From: Eubacteriales bacterium
GTDB taxonomy: Bacteria > Bacillota > Clostridia > Lachnospirales > Lachnospiraceae
NCBI GenBank assembly: GCA_030533405.1
Contig: JAUNJF010000010.1
Span: forward strand, 35,433 to 99,432
Direction: 5' to 3'
Length of the DNA stretch: 64,000 nt
The notes below the pieces were generated by a model. That model was not told where the DNA came from, made no database searches, and was given only the letters and a program-made list of their open reading frames with translations. Both the position numbers and the translations under genes were made by a program. This document shows, piece after piece, positions 62,556-64,000 of the stretch; positions within the stretch are counted from its first letter, which is position 1, and the number at the start of each line of letters is the position of its first letter.

Positions 62556-63208
62556 TAAAAGCAGTTGTATTCGATATGGATGGTGTGATTTTTGATTCTG
62601 AGAAGTTATATCGAAAACACTGGTTGCTAACAGCAAAGGAATACGGAATACCACAAGATACCATGTTGGAATTGTGTGATTTGATTGCTGGTGCAACGAA
62701 AGAAAACAATGAACGATTGATGAAATCTAGATTTGGTGAAGATTTTGATTATATGACATTTCGTTCCATAACATTAAACCGAATGGATGAGGAAGTCATG
62801 GAATATGGTGTGGAGTTAAAACCAGGTGTGAAAGAACTGTTTGAGTTTTTGAAAGAAAATGGATATAAAATCGGACTGGCAACATCGACACAACAAGACC
62901 GTGCAGAACGGAATTTAAAAAGAGCTGGTTTATATGAGTATTTCGATGCGATTGTGTATGGAAGCATGGTGGAAAAAGGAAAACCATTTCCAGATATTTA
63001 TCAAAAAGCTTGTGAGGAGCTTTCTGTGCAATGTAGTGAGGCAATTGGAATTGAAGATTCCTTGAATGGTGTAAGGTCATCTGCTACAGCGGGTCTTTAT
63101 ACCATTATGGTAATTGATTTGGTAAAACCAACTCCTGAAATTGAAAAGATGGCAAATCACATTTATCATTCTTTAGATGAAGTGAGAATGTTAATGAAAC
63201 AAATGTAG
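62552..63208 (+). CDS. HAD-superfamily phosphatase/phosphomutase
   Basis: The 218-aa protein begins KAVVFDMDGVIFDSE (motif I), and has LATSTQ (motif II), a Lys in VEKGKPFPDIY, and IEDSLNGVRSS (motif IV). The cap domain suits the beta-phosphoglucomutase-like subfamily; the substrate is unknown. Its ATG overlaps the surface-protein stop codon as ATGA, so it is translationally coupled to the kinase operon. Confidence 0.88.
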   Translation: MIKAVVFDMDGVIFDSEKLYRKHWLLTAKEYGIPQDTMLELCDLIAGATKENNERLMKSRFGEDFDYMTFRSITLNRMDEEVMEYGVELKPGVKELFEFLKENGYKIGLATSTQQDRAERNLKRAGLYEYFDAIVYGSMVEKGKPFPDIYQKACEELSVQCSEAIGIEDSLNGVRSSATAGLYTIMVIDLVKPTPEIEKMANHIYHSLDEVRMLMKQM

Positions 63209-63276
63209 CGCGCATACTTTTTCCTATCTGGTCATATATTTAGATAGAGATTGTAGAAAAGGTAGGGAGAAGAACT

Positions 63277-63639
63277 ATGAGTATAGGAAAAAAAGTATCC
63301 TGTGTGTTAAAAGGCTTGATTGTGTCATATGCGGTTACAGGCTTGTTGCTTTTGTTGCTGGCATTTTTGGTATATAAATTCCGACTGGGAGAGTCGATTA
63401 CAGATATTTCCATCGTGGTAATTTATGTGGTTGTTACATTTTTAGGAGCCTTTATTACAGGTAAGAAGGTGAAATCGCAAAAGTTTCTATGGGGATTTTT
63501 GCTGGGATTCCTTTACATACTGATTATTTCGGTGTTGGCGATTATAATTGGTCACACATTTCAGGTGACGAGCACCGAAAACCTGACGACAGCAGCTTTA
63601 TGCATTGGTGGTGGACTGTTGGGAGGCATGTTGAGCTGA
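63277..63639 (+). CDS. TIGR04086-like membrane protein
   Basis: The 120-aa protein has four predicted membrane helices and ends ALCIGGGLLGGMLS. The size, helix layout and closeness to a SCIFF gene match the TIGR04086 family, which commonly lies beside ranthipeptide loci. Its function is unknown. GTAGGGAGAAGAACT precedes the ATG. Confidence 0.75.
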   Translation: MSIGKKVSCVLKGLIVSYAVTGLLLLLLAFLVYKFRLGESITDISIVVIYVVVTFLGAFITGKKVKSQKFLWGFLLGFLYILIISVLAIIIGHTFQVTSTENLTTAALCIGGGLLGGMLS

Positions 63640-63674
63640 CACGGGGAGCAGCACAGAGGAAACAAAGATTTTTC

Positions 63675-63703
63675 TTGATTTTGTAAGATGGAGAGTATAT
63701 AAT
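63675..63703 (+). promoter_or_regulatory. Promoter for the SCIFF precursor gene
   Basis: TTGATT at 63675-63680 and a perfect TATAAT at 63698-63703 are separated by 17 bases. Confidence 0.7.
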
Positions 63704-63789
63704 AGGGCAGAGATACTATCCGTACGTTTATTTTTACTTTATAAATGTAGGGAACAGGCAGAGATTATAAAGGAATGAGGTAAGGAAAT

Positions 63790-63933
63790 ATGAAGCATAT
63801 TAAGACATTAACAGACAAGACATTAAAGAGCACAATGGAAAAAGGTGGATGTGGCGAGTGTCAGACATCTTGTCAGTCAGCTTGTAAGACATCCTGCACT
63901 GTTGGAAATCAGAGCTGCGAGAACACAAAATAG
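63790..63933 (+). CDS. scfA: SCIFF ranthipeptide precursor
   Basis: This 47-aa peptide begins MKHIKTLT and has six cysteines at residues 21, 24, 28, 32, 36 and 43, with the characteristic GGCGECQTSCQSACKTSC run. It matches the SCIFF family (six cysteines in forty-five residues), whose members are modified by a radical SAM SPASM maturase that forms Cys-to-Thr thioether bonds outside the alpha position. Thr residues alternate with the cysteines as needed. GTAAGGAAAT stands before the ATG. The maturase should follow beyond the window. Confidence 0.92.
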   Translation: MKHIKTLTDKTLKSTMEKGGCGECQTSCQSACKTSCTVGNQSCENTK

Positions 63934-64000
63934 TGAAGCACGTGGTAACGTGTTTGCATACGCAGAGATAGCATTCATATTTGCTTGAAAGATTTCACAA

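Overview
The window reads as chromosomal DNA of a low-GC, motile Clostridia, most likely a Lachnospiraceae member. The evidence is the AT-rich coding style, strong AGGAGG ribosome binding sites, a large Firmicutes-type SRP RNA, FloA and NfeD, RsgI-like and Bce-type signalling genes, a flagellin, and a SCIFF (six-cysteine) ranthipeptide precursor at the right edge. No prophage, insertion sequence with a transposase, CRISPR array, rRNA or tRNA gene was recognised.

Layout. 0.1-5 kb: a peptide-binding lipoprotein (minus strand), a YjbR-MGMT fusion, two poorly characterised proteins and a DUF202 protein. 5.2-9.7 kb: a signalling locus made of a lipoprotein, a possible 45-codon ORF, an Agr/Spo0B-type histidine kinase, NfeD, the flotillin FloA and a LytTR response regulator. 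9.77-9.89 kb: a compact structured RNA with its own promoter and terminator, followed by a hypoxanthine/uracil-DNA glycosylase, a 56-aa protein, a MATE pump and a metallophosphoesterase. 13.2-19.8 kb: a Bce-type module (operator, ABC ATPase, ten-TM-type permease, OmpR regulator, intramembrane-sensing kinase) with an erythromycin-esterase-like lipoprotein inside it. 20-28.2 kb: an SPFH/ribbon-helix-helix pair, an orphan prepilin, TatD, RsmA, TadA and SRP RNA. 28.3-34.3 kb: HD hydrolase, MurG, TSCPD protein, PdaA-like deacetylase and Pgi. 34.5-37.1 kb: a secreted protein, an ECF sigma factor and an RsgI-like anti-sigma factor. 37.2-45.7 kb: MalQ, PlsC, then a sigma-28-type promoter ahead of a giant FliK-like protein, flagellin and a FliS-like chaperone. 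45.9-53.8 kb: HIT protein, ZnuCB-type transporter, TraX-like, MraY-like, acyltransferase, lipase, CorA and cyclophilin.

54.1-63.2 kb is the most interesting block. It is one operon encoding a DUF6382-like/FHA protein, a PP2C phosphatase, a membrane Ser/Thr kinase with a TPR-like tail instead of PASTA repeats, a small membrane protein whose acidic tail carries seven evenly spaced T-x-x-L motifs, and a 1072-aa Ig-like repeat surface protein. The repeats look like phosphothreonine docking sites for the FHA domain, which would give writer, eraser, reader and scaffold in one locus. The window ends with a TIGR04086-like membrane protein and the SCIFF precursor; its radical SAM maturase should lie just beyond the edge.

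A second unexplained signal is a family of interspersed elements with terminal inverted repeats built on TAGGTAATTGCGAAACTC, found at 5.2, 13.2, 13.35-13.63, 16.47-16.68 and 19.8 kb. The larger copies contain nested internal hairpins and sit in gene leaders. Functional calls come from motif reading only; no database search was possible.
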